Source of the DNA: an uncultured Oscillospiraceae bacterium
GTDB lineage: Bacteria; Bacillota; Clostridia; Oscillospirales; Oscillospiraceae
Direction: 5' to 3'
Assembly (NCBI GenBank): GCA_934569045.1
Contig: CAKTJX010000008.1
Coordinates: 8,565-72,564 of the forward strand
Length of the DNA stretch: 64,000 nt
Every line of letters begins with the position of its first letter. Positions within the stretch are counted from its first letter, which is position 1. A program made the position numbers and the translations under genes. Below, piece by piece: positions 32,274-41,511 of the stretch. Under the pieces are notes generated by a model. The model searched no databases, was not told the DNA's origin, and saw only the letters and a list, made by a program, of their open reading frames with translations.

Positions 32274-32860
32274 TGCCGTCCGACAATACCTGGCTCATTG
32301 TGGGACTGGGCAATCCCGGTCCCGAATACGCCAAAACCCGGCACAATATCGGCTTCCGCTGCCTGGATATCCTGGCCGAGAAGCTGGGCTGTCCGGTGGA
32401 TAAGGGCAAGTTTCAGGGGCTCTACGGCCAGACCACCTATCACGGCAATAAGGTGTATCTGCTCAAGCCCCTGACCTATATGAATCTGTCCGGCCGGTCT
32501 GTGCTGCAGCTCAGCGCCTATTTCCAGATCCCGCCCCAGCGGATCATCGTCCTCTTTGACGATATCTCCCTGGAGCCCGGCCGTCTGCGGGTGCGGGGCA
32601 ACGGCTCCGCCGGTGGGCACAACGGCATCAAGTCCATCATTCAGGAGCTGGGCAGCCAGGAGTTTCCCCGGGTGAAGATCGGCGTAGGGGCCAAGCCCCA
32701 CCCGGATTTTGACCTGGCGGACTGGGTTTTGTCCGCGTTCTCCGCATCCGAGGAAAAGGCACTGGCCGTTTCTCTGGAGAACGGTGCCAAAGCCGTTCTG
32801 ACCATTCTGGATGACGGTGTCAGCGCCGCCGCCAACGCCTACAACGGCAGCCACACTTAA
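32273..32860 (+). CDS. pth: Peptidyl-tRNA hydrolase
   Basis: A 195-residue enzyme that frees tRNA from stalled peptidyl-tRNA. All catalytic landmarks are visible: VGLGNPGPEYAKTRHNIGF (Asn and catalytic His), PLTYMNLSG, LFDDISLEPGRLRVRGNGSAGGHNG and the KIGVGAKP segment. Its length is normal. Its start overlaps the stop of prs by one base. prs-pth-mfd is a common gene order in Firmicutes, and mfd follows after 114 bases. Confidence 0.96.
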   Translation: MPSDNTWLIVGLGNPGPEYAKTRHNIGFRCLDILAEKLGCPVDKGKFQGLYGQTTYHGNKVYLLKPLTYMNLSGRSVLQLSAYFQIPPQRIIVLFDDISLEPGRLRVRGNGSAGGHNGIKSIIQELGSQEFPRVKIGVGAKPHPDFDLADWVLSAFSASEEKALAVSLENGAKAVLTILDDGVSAAANAYNGSHT

Positions 32861-32868
32861 AGAAAAAT

Positions 32869-32896
32869 TTCCTCCAGGGATTTTTCCCTGGAGGAA
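32869..32896 (+). terminator. Hairpin after pth
   Basis: A 12-bp stem TTCCTCCAGGGA (32869-32880) with TCCCTGGAGGAA (32885-32896). The T-tail is absent, so it may attenuate or stabilise the 3' end instead of terminating fully. Confidence 0.55.
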
Positions 32897-32974
32897 CTGT
32901 GCGTTTCACGGAGAGGGAAAGCTTCCCTTTCCGCTTTGTGCATTGCGCCAATCTATCCTATTTTGAGGTGAACC

Positions 32975-35900
32975 ATGGAACAGCCCTTGCTTTTTCTGCT
33001 GAAAACCATCCCGGAGTACGCTTCCCTTGTAGAGGCCGTCAAGGCCGGGCAGAATGCCGCCGTCACCGGTGTCGGTCAGATTAACCGGAGCCATATGATC
33101 GCCGGACTGCGCAGGGACGCGCTCCGGCCCATTGTGGTGCTCTGCCAGGATGACATGGCCGCCCGCCGGACCCAGGAGGAGCTGAAGTGCTTCCTGGGGG
33201 AAACGGCCCCGATCCTCCCCAGCCGGGACATGACCTTTTACGACGCGGCGGTGGTCTCCCGCAGCTGGGAGCAGAAGCGGCTGCGGCAGCTCTATGACTT
33301 CGGCTCCGGCAATGTGCCCATCCAGATTCTCACCTGGGAATCCCTCAGCCAGCGGACCATGCCCCCGGCTGTGCTGAACCGGGCCTGCTTCTGCCTGGAA
33401 GTCGGAAAAGAGTACCCCCTGGAGGACCTCACCGCCCAGCTGGTGGCCGCGGGCTACAGCCGCTGCGGCATGGTAGAGGGCGTGGGTCAGTTCGCCGTCC
33501 GGGGCGGCATTGTGGATATCTACTCCCCCGGAGAAGACAGCCCCGTGCGGCTGGAATTCTTCGGGGACGAGCTGGACACCATGGGCTATTTTGACATCGA
33601 CACCCAGCGCCGCAGCGACAACCTGGAGAAGATGCTGATTCTGCCCACCCGGGAGGCCCTGCCCGGAATGCACCCCAAGGGCCGGGAGGGGCTGCTCCAC
33701 GACCTGGAGACACTGCTTGCCCGGCAGAAGCGGCGAAAAAACCTGAACACAGCCCTGATTGACACCCTGACCAAGGATATTGAGCGGCTGGAAAACGATG
33801 TGCACACCCTAGCGGCGGACCGGTATCTTGCCCTCATCTACCCGGAAATGGCCACCGCCGCGGACTATGCTCCCCAGAACGCCCTCTGGGTGCTCTGCGA
33901 CCACGCCAACCTGCAGCGCGCCGCCAAAACCCGCACGGAGGAAGTGGGGATGCAGCTGGACAGCCTGCTGCAAACCGGGCTGGTAGCCGGGGAGCTCTGC
34001 GACTTTGTGTGCCAGTGGGAGGACTTTTGCAGGCAGCTCTCCGGCCGGCCCACGGTCTATTTTGATGCCTTCGGCGGCAGCGCCTACCCGGAGGAGGCGG
34101 CCCCCAAGCAGCTGCTCCCGGTGACTGCCAAGCAGCTGCCCAGCTACGGCGGCAACCTGGATGCCGCCGTCAGCGATATGAGCCACTACCAGAAGATGGA
34201 GTTCGGCACCCTGGTGCTCTGCGGCACCCGCCACCGGGCAGAGCTGATGCAGCAGATGCTGCGGGAGAAAAACCTCTCTGCCTTCCTGGCAATTCCCTTA
34301 AACACCCTGCCCAAGGCCGGGCAGATTCTTCTCACCGACGGCACCCTGCCCTACGGCATGGAGTATCCCCTCAGCAAGCTGGCGGTGCTGACAGAGGGCC
34401 AGCTCATTGCCAAAACAGAACCCAAGCGCCGCGCTGCCCAGAAGAAGGCCGCCACCAACCGGCAAAAGCTGAATTCCTTTACAGATCTGACCCCCGGCGA
34501 TCTGGTTGTCCACGAAAACTACGGCATTGGCCGCTTCCTCGCCATGGAGCAGATCAAAATTGACAATGCGGTCAAAGACTATATCAAAATCGCTTACCAG
34601 GGCTCAGACACCCTCTTTGTCCCCGCCACCCAGCTGGACCTGGTGAGCAAATATATCGGCGGCGGCGGGGAAAACGCCAATGTGAAGCTGAACAAGATCG
34701 GCTCCGATGCCTGGCAGAAGACCAAGGCCAAGGCCCGAAAGGCCGCCAAGGATATGGCCGGGGAGCTGATTCAGCTTTACGCCGCCCGGAAGCGGCAGTC
34801 CGGCTACGCCTTCTCCACCGATGCCCCCTGGCAGCGGGAATTTGAGGAGAACTTCCCCTACCCGGAAACCGACGATCAGCTGCGCTGCATCGCGGATATC
34901 AAAAAGGACATGGAGTCCCCCATTCCCATGGATCGGCTGCTCTGCGGCGATGTGGGCTTTGGCAAGACGGAGGTGGCCCTGCGGGCGGTGATGAAGGCCG
35001 TGATGGACGGCAAGCAGGTAGCCATTCTGGTGCCCACCACGGTGCTTGCCCAGCAGCACTACCAGACCGCCGTCTCCCGGTTCCGGGGCTTCCCGGTGAC
35101 CATTGACGTGCTCAGCCGGTTCCGCACCCCGAAGCAGCAGCAGCACACCCTCCAGGAGGTTCGCAGCGGCAATGTGGATCTGATCATCGGCACCCACAAG
35201 CTGCTGCAAAAGAGCGTCCAGTTCAAGGATCTGGGGCTGCTCATTGTGGACGAGGAGCAGCGCTTCGGCGTGACCCACAAGGAGCGGCTGAAGGAGCTGT
35301 CCAAGGGCGTGGACGTGCTGACCCTGTCGGCTACCCCCATTCCCCGGACCCTGAACATGGCCCTGTCCGGCATCCGGGATATGTCCACCATTGAGGAGCC
35401 CCCGGCGGACCGGTATCCCGTGCAGACCTATGTGATGGAATACTCCACCGCCATTATTGACGATGCCATCCGCCGGGAGATTGAGCGGGGCGGCCAGGTT
35501 TTCTACCTCCACAACCGGACGGAAACCATCGACCAGTGCGCCAGCGCCCTGCAAAAGCGGATTCCCGGCCTGACCGTAGGCGTAGCCCACGGCCAGATGA
35601 GCGAGGATGCCCTGGGCGAGGTGATGACCGCCATGGCGGAGGGCGATATCCAGGTGCTGGTGTGCACAACCATCATTGAAACCGGCCTGGACATTCCCAA
35701 TGCCAATACTCTGATCATTGAAAACGCGGACCGCTTCGGCCTGAGCCAGCTTCACCAGCTCCGGGGCCGGGTTGGCAGGTCCACCCGCCATGCCTACGCC
35801 TATTTCACCTACCGCCCGGATAAGAACCTGACAGAGGTTGCCGAGAAGCGGCTCTCTGCCATCCGGGACTTTGCGGAGTTCGGCTCCGGCTTCAAGATCG

Positions 35901-36493
35901 CCATGCGGGATCTGGAAATCCGGGGTGCGGGCAATCTGCTGGGCGCGGAGCAGTCCGGCCACATGATGAGCGTGGGCTACGATATGTACCTGAAGCTGCT
36001 GGACGAGGCGGTGCTGGAAGAAAAGGGCGAGGCCCCCAAAGCCCCGGAATGCACCGCCGATCTGAACGTCACCGCCAATGTGGACAAGGAATATGTGTCC
36101 CGCGGAGAGGAGCGGATGGACCTGTACCGCCGGATGGCCGCCATCCGCAGCCAGGAGGACGCGGACGATCTGCTGGACGAGATTGTGGACCGGTACGGCG
36201 AGCCGCCGAAGGGCGTGCTGAACCTGATCGACATTGCCCTGCTCCGGGCTCAGGCCATGGGGCTCGGCATCAAGGATATCAAGCAGAAGGCCGGGGATAT
36301 CCTCTTTGTGCTCACCAATCTGGACTTCGATGCCGTAGGCAGCCTGTGCTCTGACCCGGACTACAAGGCCCGCCTCACCTTCCTTGCCAACGCCAAGGAG
36401 CCCACCCTGCGGCTGAAGCTGGTCACCGGGCCGGACAGCCTGAAGCAGGCCAAGGCCTTTATCGCCAGATATCAGGCCCTTTGTGGGAAATAA
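32975..36493 (+). CDS. mfd: Transcription-repair coupling factor
   Basis: A 1172-residue DNA translocase that removes stalled RNA polymerase and recruits UvrA. The N-terminal UvrB-like part includes VRGGIVDIYSPGE. The CarD-like polymerase-interacting domain begins near residue 504 (LTPGDLVVHENYGIGRF). The SF2 motor has Walker A GDVGFGKTEV near residue 657, the DEEQ box near residue 758 and the motif QLRGRVGRS. The C-terminal regulatory domain follows (about 1000-1150). Its length and motifs are normal. The ribosome site GAGGTG precedes ATG 32975. Confidence 0.97.
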   Translation: MEQPLLFLLKTIPEYASLVEAVKAGQNAAVTGVGQINRSHMIAGLRRDALRPIVVLCQDDMAARRTQEELKCFLGETAPILPSRDMTFYDAAVVSRSWEQKRLRQLYDFGSGNVPIQILTWESLSQRTMPPAVLNRACFCLEVGKEYPLEDLTAQLVAAGYSRCGMVEGVGQFAVRGGIVDIYSPGEDSPVRLEFFGDELDTMGYFDIDTQRRSDNLEKMLILPTREALPGMHPKGREGLLHDLETLLARQKRRKNLNTALIDTLTKDIERLENDVHTLAADRYLALIYPEMATAADYAPQNALWVLCDHANLQRAAKTRTEEVGMQLDSLLQTGLVAGELCDFVCQWEDFCRQLSGRPTVYFDAFGGSAYPEEAAPKQLLPVTAKQLPSYGGNLDAAVSDMSHYQKMEFGTLVLCGTRHRAELMQQMLREKNLSAFLAIPLNTLPKAGQILLTDGTLPYGMEYPLSKLAVLTEGQLIAKTEPKRRAAQKKAATNRQKLNSFTDLTPGDLVVHENYGIGRFLAMEQIKIDNAVKDYIKIAYQGSDTLFVPATQLDLVSKYIGGGGENANVKLNKIGSDAWQKTKAKARKAAKDMAGELIQLYAARKRQSGYAFSTDAPWQREFEENFPYPETDDQLRCIADIKKDMESPIPMDRLLCGDVGFGKTEVALRAVMKAVMDGKQVAILVPTTVLAQQHYQTAVSRFRGFPVTIDVLSRFRTPKQQQHTLQEVRSGNVDLIIGTHKLLQKSVQFKDLGLLIVDEEQRFGVTHKERLKELSKGVDVLTLSATPIPRTLNMALSGIRDMSTIEEPPADRYPVQTYVMEYSTAIIDDAIRREIERGGQVFYLHNRTETIDQCASALQKRIPGLTVGVAHGQMSEDALGEVMTAMAEGDIQVLVCTTIIETGLDIPNANTLIIENADRFGLSQLHQLRGRVGRSTRHAYAYFTYRPDKNLTEVAEKRLSAIRDFAEFGSGFKIAMRDLEIRGAGNLLGAEQSGHMMSVGYDMYLKLLDEAVLEEKGEAPKAPECTADLNVTANVDKEYVSRGEERMDLYRRMAAIRSQEDADDLLDEIVDRYGEPPKGVLNLIDIALLRAQAMGLGIKDIKQKAGDILFVLTNLDFDAVGSLCSDPDYKARLTFLANAKEPTLRLKLVTGPDSLKQAKAFIARYQALCGK

Positions 36494-36497
36494 AGGG

Positions 36498-36556
36498 TTG
36501 TCTGCCAGTTGAAACCATGGTATAATGACTGCGGTCGTTATACCATGGTTTTTCTT
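36498..36556 (+). promoter_or_regulatory. Overlapping mfd terminator and downstream promoter in one palindrome
   Basis: A perfect 13-bp inverted repeat AACCATGGTATAA/TTATACCATGGTT (36513-36525, 36538-36550) with an inner GAC/GTC is followed by TTTCTTTTTC, which makes a terminator for mfd. The same left arm contains TATAAT (36521-36526), 17 bases after TTGTCT (36498-36503), which makes a promoter for the VanW gene. Confidence 0.65.
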
Positions 36557-36612
36557 TTTCTCCCCGGCTGTGCCGGTGGAAAAACAAACAGTCCGGACAG
36601 GAGGAATGTCCT

Positions 36613-38280
36613 ATGGATACAGAGAACCCCATTCTGGAAGAGGACGATGATGCCTTCCTCGCCTCCCTGAACGCCCTTCTGGGAGACGAGCCCGTGGAGG
36701 TGGAGGAGGAGCCCCCCGCGCCGCCGGAGCCTCCCAAAAAGAGACCTGAAAAGCAGCAGATGCCCCGTCACGCCAAAAAGAGGCCGCCCAAGCCCTCGAA
36801 AAAGGCCGCGGCCATTACGGGCATCCTGGCCGGTGCCGCGGTGGTGTGCGCGCTGGCCGTGCCCGCCATTCTGCGGGCCATAGACCCCTACGGCGGGAAG
36901 ATCGCCCCTGGGGTCACCGTGGGCACAGTGGATTTGAGCGGACTGAGCAAAAGCGAGGCAAAAAAAGCCCTGGCGGACTACTATTGCGATTCCGAGAAGG
37001 ACATGGTGGTCTCCTTCCCGGGTGTTGCCTCCATTCTGGACGGCACCGGGGAGGGGGATTCCTTTCTGACCCTGACCCTTTCCTCCAACGAAACCGGGGC
37101 CCGGCTGGACGCGGGCGAGGCGGTGCAGGAGGCCTACGCCGTAGGCCGGAAGAGCGACATTACGGCAAACCAGCTGACGCTGCTTCCCTACCTGCATCTG
37201 GACCAGACCGCCCTGTACACGGCGGCGGAAACCTACGCCCAGTCCCTGAAGGCTCTGTCCCGGGCGGACAGCTATGAAGTCCAGGAAATAGCACCGGACG
37301 TCAGCCCGGAAAAGTGGAACGAAAACACCCCCTGCCAGACGGTTCTTTTGAAGCGGGGCTATCCCGCCATCGAAATCGACGCGGATCAGCTGTTCCGGCA
37401 GCTGCTGTCTGCCTATGAAGCCCAGACCTTTGCACTGGACTATGACGGCGACGTAACCGTCACCCAGCCAGAGGCGGTAGATTTGGATGCTCTCTGGCAG
37501 CAGACCCGTCTGGCAGCTGTGGAGCCCAGCGTGGATTTGACCACCTATCAGGTGGTGCCCGGCCGGCACGGCTACGAATTTGACCTGGACGAGGCCAAAA
37601 CCCAGTGGGCCAATGTTCCCTATGGCGGAGAACTGACCCTGCAGCTCCACTACACCGCACCCCAGACCGCCAACGAGGATGCCTATTTCCAGGACACCCT
37701 GGGCCACTGCGAAACCCCCCACGGCAACAACGAGAACCGCAACAGCAACCTGCGCAAAGCCTGCGAAATGCTGAACGGCCTGGTGCTGCAGCCGGGACAG
37801 GAATTCTCCTACAACGAGACCCTGGGCGAGCGCACCAAAGAAAAGGGCTGGCTCCCCGCCCCCGCCTACTCCGGCGTGACTCTTGTGGATTCTCCGGGGG
37901 GCGGCATCTGTCAGGTGTCCTCTACCCTGTACTTAGCCAGCGTCTACGCCGAGCTCACCATTCTGGAGCGGGTGAACCACGGCTATCCCGTGAGCTATAT
38001 TCCCTTGGGCATGGATGCCACGGTAAACTGGGGCTTTACGGATTTGAAGATGCGCAACGACACCCCCATGCCGGTGAAGATTCTGGCGGAGGAATCCGAT
38101 GGCTATGTCCGAGTCTCCATCCTGGGCACCGAAACCCGGGACTATACCGTTGAAATGAGCTACAGCGTGGGTGGCCGCCATGTAAAGACCTATATGAGCA
38201 AATACGACAAGACCACCGGCGAGCTGATCTCCAAAGAGCCGGTAGCCCTGTCCAGCTACCTGGAGGATATTTATAAGTAA
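36613..38280 (+). CDS. VanW-domain cell-wall protein
   Basis: A 555-residue protein with an acidic then basic proline-rich cytoplasmic N-terminus (about 65 residues) and one membrane helix (about 66-88). A tandem PG_binding_4-like region follows (about 95-370). The VanW domain is C-terminal (about 375-520), with the hallmark FSYNETLGERTKEKGW, GGGICQVSSTLY and ERVNHGYPVSYIPLGMDATVNWG. VanW proteins occur beside some vancomycin-resistance genes, but most, as here, are chromosomal wall proteins without a known reaction. No vanA-type ligase is near, so this is not a resistance cluster. Confidence 0.88.
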   Translation: MDTENPILEEDDDAFLASLNALLGDEPVEVEEEPPAPPEPPKKRPEKQQMPRHAKKRPPKPSKKAAAITGILAGAAVVCALAVPAILRAIDPYGGKIAPGVTVGTVDLSGLSKSEAKKALADYYCDSEKDMVVSFPGVASILDGTGEGDSFLTLTLSSNETGARLDAGEAVQEAYAVGRKSDITANQLTLLPYLHLDQTALYTAAETYAQSLKALSRADSYEVQEIAPDVSPEKWNENTPCQTVLLKRGYPAIEIDADQLFRQLLSAYEAQTFALDYDGDVTVTQPEAVDLDALWQQTRLAAVEPSVDLTTYQVVPGRHGYEFDLDEAKTQWANVPYGGELTLQLHYTAPQTANEDAYFQDTLGHCETPHGNNENRNSNLRKACEMLNGLVLQPGQEFSYNETLGERTKEKGWLPAPAYSGVTLVDSPGGGICQVSSTLYLASVYAELTILERVNHGYPVSYIPLGMDATVNWGFTDLKMRNDTPMPVKILAEESDGYVRVSILGTETRDYTVEMSYSVGGRHVKTYMSKYDKTTGELISKEPVALSSYLEDIYK

Positions 38281-38285
38281 TCCTA

Positions 38286-38324
38286 CCCCTGCGTCCAATG
38301 GCGACGCAGGGGGACTTTATTTCT
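38286..38324 (+). terminator. Intrinsic terminator after the VanW gene
   Basis: Stem CCCCTGCGTC (38286-38295) with GACGCAGGGG (38303-38312), followed by GACTTTATTTCTT. Confidence 0.75.
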
Positions 38325-38353
38325 TAAAATCTCCTGAAGATTTCGTTTTTCCA

Positions 38354-38412
38354 TTGACAGATTGGTCTATTCATGGTAGACTGCAAGTGTGGTCGATCGC
38401 GAATAGACCAAT
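38354..38412 (+). promoter_or_regulatory. BlaI-type promoter with two operator dyads
   Basis: Promoter: TTGACA (38354-38359), a 17-base spacer, and TAGACT (38377-38382). Two dyads of the form GGTCNA-N7-TAGACY lie at 38364-38382 and 38391-38409, 27 bp centre to centre. The outer halves form a 12-bp perfect inverted repeat (38361-38372 and 38401-38412). The first dyad covers the -10 element, so repression by the downstream BlaI-like protein is expected. Confidence 0.75.
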
Positions 38413-38429
38413 TGAAAGGAAGTGCTTTT

Positions 38430-38801
38430 ATGGACGAATGGAAGCTGGGGCTTGTGGAAACGCGGTTTGCCGAACTTATCTGGGACCACGCGCCCATTTC
38501 CTCCGGAGAACTGGTGAAGCTCTGCGCGCGGGAGCTGGAGTGGAAAAAATCCACCACCTACACCGTGCTGAAAAAGCTCTGCGACAAGGGGCTGTTCCAA
38601 AATGAAAACGGCACCGTTACGGTGCTGCGCTCCAAGCAGGAATTCCAGTCCTTGCAAAGCCGGCAATTCGTAGATGATGCCTTTTCCGGGTCGCTGCCCG
38701 CCTTTATCGCCGCCTTTGCCCAGAGCAGCCGGCTGTCACAAAAGGATTTGCAGGAAATCCGCGCCTTGATTGACGGTTACGAAAAGGAGGCCAAGCCATG
38801 A
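38430..38801 (+). CDS. BlaI/MecI/CopY family transcriptional repressor
   Basis: A 123-residue winged-helix repressor. The DNA-binding domain spans residues 1-75 (VETRFAELIWDHAPISSGELVKL, then KKSTTYTVLKKLCDKGL), where KSTTYTVLKKL is the recognition helix region conserved in BlaI. The C-terminal dimerisation part is shorter and acidic. ATG 38430 follows AAAGGAAG. It overlaps the next gene by four bases (ATGA), as blaI-blaR1 pairs usually do. By analogy it is inactivated when the membrane protease partner senses a wall signal. Confidence 0.92.
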   Translation: MDEWKLGLVETRFAELIWDHAPISSGELVKLCARELEWKKSTTYTVLKKLCDKGLFQNENGTVTVLRSKQEFQSLQSRQFVDDAFSGSLPAFIAAFAQSSRLSQKDLQEIRALIDGYEKEAKP

Positions 38802-40564
38802 CGCGACTCTTTTTGTATATGGTGAACCGGAGCATCACCACCGGTTTTCTGATTCTGGCGGTGATGGCTCTGCGGCTGCTCTTTCGGAAGCTGCCGAAGG
38901 GGCCCCAGTGTCTTCTCTGGGCCCTGGTGGGCCTGCGGCTGGCGCTGCCCTTCTCCCTGGAGAGCGCCGCCAGTCTGATTCCCCAGGCCGAGCCCATTCC
39001 GGCCCAGGCCGTTGTTCAAGGAGCTCCCGCCGTGATCTCCCAGAGTTCCACGGTGATCAAGGAAGTGCCCCTCTCCCAGGCGGCACAGACGGCGCAGACG
39101 GTCCCTGCCGCTGTCCAAGCCATCGATGCCATCGATCCTTTCCAGACGTTTTTCCTGGTGTGCTCCGTCCTTTGGCTGGCAGGCCTGGGGGCCATGCTCC
39201 TGTATGGTCTTCTCTCCTACGGCCGTCTGCGGCGGAAGCTCTCCGTGTGCATTCGGCTGGAAGACAACATCTACCTCTGCGATGGGATTGCCTCCCCCTT
39301 CATTCTGGGGCTGTTCCGCCCGAAAATCTATCTGCCCTCCGGCCTGGAGGAAACCGCCCGGCCCTATGTGCTGGCCCACGAGCGGGCCCACCTGGTCCAT
39401 GGGGACCCCTGGTGGAAATGCATCGGCTTTGGGCTGCTCAGCGTCTATTGGTTCCATCCGCTGGTATGGATCGCCTACTGTCTCTTCTGCCGGGACCTGG
39501 AAATGGCCTGTGACGAGCGAGCCGTAAGGGAGATGTCCCCGGCGGAACGGAAGAGCTACGCCTGCACCCTGCTTGCCTGTGCCGCCTCGAAAAGCACGTT
39601 TTCCGCCTGTCCCGTAGCTTTCAGCCAGAACAGCGTCAAGCAGCGCATTGCCAACATTCTGCAAAAGAAAACCACCCAAATCTGGGTGCTGGCCCTTGCC
39701 TGTGTCCTGGCCGTCGGCATTCTCTGGTGCTTTGTCACCGAGCCGAAGAACGCGGAACCAGAATCCTCCCCAGCAGGCACAATCGCATTGGACAGCGCCA
39801 CCGCGCCGAAAACCGACACAGAATCGGTAGCGGCGGAGGATCAGGCAGCTTACCAATTTATGCAGGTCTATCTGGATGCCGCGGCACAAGATGACTTTGA
39901 CCGCTTTGCGGAGTTCATCTACTTCCCCAATGAAGCTGTTTATGTCCTGAATAAAGAAAATTACTACCCTGGTGTCTCTTCGATTGTCTCCTGGCGGCGG
40001 ATCAATTCCAAGCTCTGGGCATTCGATATCCTGTATGAAGGATTTGAAGAGCCTGCTCACCTGTTCGTAGGAGAGCTGGACGGAGGAAAAAAGATCATTC
40101 AGCATGTAGACGATGTTCCAAGGACGCTGCGGGAAAATCTGGTGGCCAGCGAATTTGAAAGCGGCACCTTTATGCATCTCTCCTCCGACCTACAGCAGAT
40201 TCAATATGAGCTACAAGCCTTTTCCGCCCCGGCCAAGGTGGAGTGCTTCCAGCTGGAAGACATCCAGCCGAACAACGCCATCGGCAGTCAGCCCAGCTTC
40301 ACGGATTTGGTCTTTTCCACGGATGCATGGGTTGCCCAGGAGGACTACAGCAGAGCCCCGGGGCCGAGGCTCTATACCACCGGCTGTCGAATCACCAGCG
40401 AGGATGGCCGAAGCGTCGTCATCCGGGATGACCGGGAGGGCTTCGACCTATTCAATGCCGACGGCACCTGGGATAAGCAGATTCTGGCGTTCTGTCCGGG
40501 CTTCTCCGGTACCGAAATTCTCGCCTATATCCGGAATTGGGCCCTGGCGCAGGAAGCCGGATAA
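38798..40564 (+). CDS. BlaR1/MecR1-like M56 metalloprotease sensor
   Basis: A 588-residue membrane sensor. Helices lie near 5-25, 35-52, 112-135 and 300-318. The M56 zinc site HERAH is near residue 192, with the distal EMACDERAV near residue 235. The extracellular part after residue 320 is not a penicillin-binding transpeptidase domain. It holds a DUF-like region (about 345-440) and a second domain (about 460-588) of no recognised family. The ligand is therefore probably not a beta-lactam. It should cleave or inactivate the BlaI-like repressor whose gene it overlaps. Confidence 0.87.
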   Translation: MTRLFLYMVNRSITTGFLILAVMALRLLFRKLPKGPQCLLWALVGLRLALPFSLESAASLIPQAEPIPAQAVVQGAPAVISQSSTVIKEVPLSQAAQTAQTVPAAVQAIDAIDPFQTFFLVCSVLWLAGLGAMLLYGLLSYGRLRRKLSVCIRLEDNIYLCDGIASPFILGLFRPKIYLPSGLEETARPYVLAHERAHLVHGDPWWKCIGFGLLSVYWFHPLVWIAYCLFCRDLEMACDERAVREMSPAERKSYACTLLACAASKSTFSACPVAFSQNSVKQRIANILQKKTTQIWVLALACVLAVGILWCFVTEPKNAEPESSPAGTIALDSATAPKTDTESVAAEDQAAYQFMQVYLDAAAQDDFDRFAEFIYFPNEAVYVLNKENYYPGVSSIVSWRRINSKLWAFDILYEGFEEPAHLFVGELDGGKKIIQHVDDVPRTLRENLVASEFESGTFMHLSSDLQQIQYELQAFSAPAKVECFQLEDIQPNNAIGSQPSFTDLVFSTDAWVAQEDYSRAPGPRLYTTGCRITSEDGRSVVIRDDREGFDLFNADGTWDKQILAFCPGFSGTEILAYIRNWALAQEAG

Positions 40565-40802
40565 CCGGAGATGGTCCCGATACGGCTCATACAGACTGCA
40601 TAAATTCGGGCGCTTATTTTTGGTATCAATCACCAAAAACACAATGTATCCGTCTTTTGTGCCCCGATTTTCCTGTTTTGTATACCCCGGGAATTTCAAA
40701 ATTGTTTTGGCTTTCCCCGGAGCGGAGTGGTTTTCCGAAGAAAGCCGCTGTCAAGGGGGAAATGTGTGGATTTTTTCCTGCCTTTTCTGTCGAAGATGCC
40801 GA

Positions 40803-40831
40803 TTGCGCCGCCGGGCCTGCCGTGCTATAAT
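40803..40831 (+). promoter_or_regulatory. Promoter of the 104-residue gene
   Basis: TTGCGC (40803-40808), 17 bases, and TATAAT (40826-40831) with an extended TG. The preceding stretch 40565-40800 holds no gene or structure that I can support. Confidence 0.65.
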
Positions 40832-40861
40832 CCTGCCCAGTGTGTGTTTGGAGGTAGCAGT

Positions 40862-41176
40862 ATGGTATTGACACAGGAACTCGCAAAGCACCCTTCCCTG
40901 CCACTAGCCCAGATGGAGGCAGCCGCCTTTTCCCGGATTCCAGGCATGGAGCAGCTGCGCCGCGCCAGCGAGGATGCGTCCCTTCGCGCCAAATATCCCG
41001 ATGCCGCCTTCGCCCTGATGGCCGCGGGCAACCTGTTCACCGGGGACCCGGAGCAGTGCGCCATCCACCAGGAAGCCTATTTCTCCATTTTGCGGGGAGA
41101 AAATTTAAAAAACGTCCGCTTCCGTTACGAAAAGGAAATGGACGCCTATGTGCGGGAACATATGTGGGACGACTAA
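40862..41176 (+). CDS. Small hypothetical protein
   Basis: A 104-residue soluble, helical protein with no signal peptide or membrane segment. ATG 40862 follows GGAGG with good spacing and lies 31 bases after a promoter -10 element. No domain is recognised. The stretch YPDAAFALMAAGNLFTGD is the most distinctive part. It stands alone between the BlaR1 gene and a hairpin-rich region. Confidence 0.7.
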   Translation: MVLTQELAKHPSLPLAQMEAAAFSRIPGMEQLRRASEDASLRAKYPDAAFALMAAGNLFTGDPEQCAIHQEAYFSILRGENLKNVRFRYEKEMDAYVREHMWDD

Positions 41177-41510
41177 ACTGTCAAAAAATCCCTACGGGCT
41201 TTTCCGACAAACTTTTGCAGTCTGCTGCGCGCACGCCCTACGGGGGCACTGCTCCGCGCTAAGAGCCGCCTACGGCGGTTGCGCTCTGCACAGTGCTGCG
41301 GCGCTAGACTTGCAGCCTGATAGGTATTTTCTGTCAGGTACACGCCCCGACAGAAAATGATTTTACTTTATTTGCCGACTTCCGTCGGCAAACTCTGCTG
41401 GGCTTCCTTGCAAGTGATTTATGGCTGGGCGGATGTGGTGTCCCTGAGGGACGATTTTAAAAATGAGCGGAGCGCTACGTTTGGGCAGCGCTCCGCTTTG
41501 CTTGTCTGAG
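41177..41510 (+). repeat. Hairpin-rich gene-free region with a truncated tandem-hairpin element (copy E)
   Basis: No gene is visible here. Perfect stems are CCGCC-TAC-GGCGG (41266-41278), ATTTTCTGTC/GACAGAAAAT (41326-41335, 41349-41358) and TTTGCCGAC/GTCGGCAAA (41371-41379, 41384-41392). From 41427 the sequence matches the 3' part of copies A-D: GGGCGGATGTGGTGTCCC, then GGGACGA (ending 41453). A closing stem GCGGAGCGCT/AGCGCTCCGC (41466-41475, 41487-41496) follows. The GAAATC-hairpin part is missing. The last stem probably terminates the converging HMA gene as well. Confidence 0.75.
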
Positions 41511-41511
41511 C

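Noticed and set aside
36613..38280. Vancomycin-resistance cluster
   Set aside because: Only a VanW-domain protein is present. There are no ligase, dehydrogenase or dipeptidase genes and no VanRS-type regulators.
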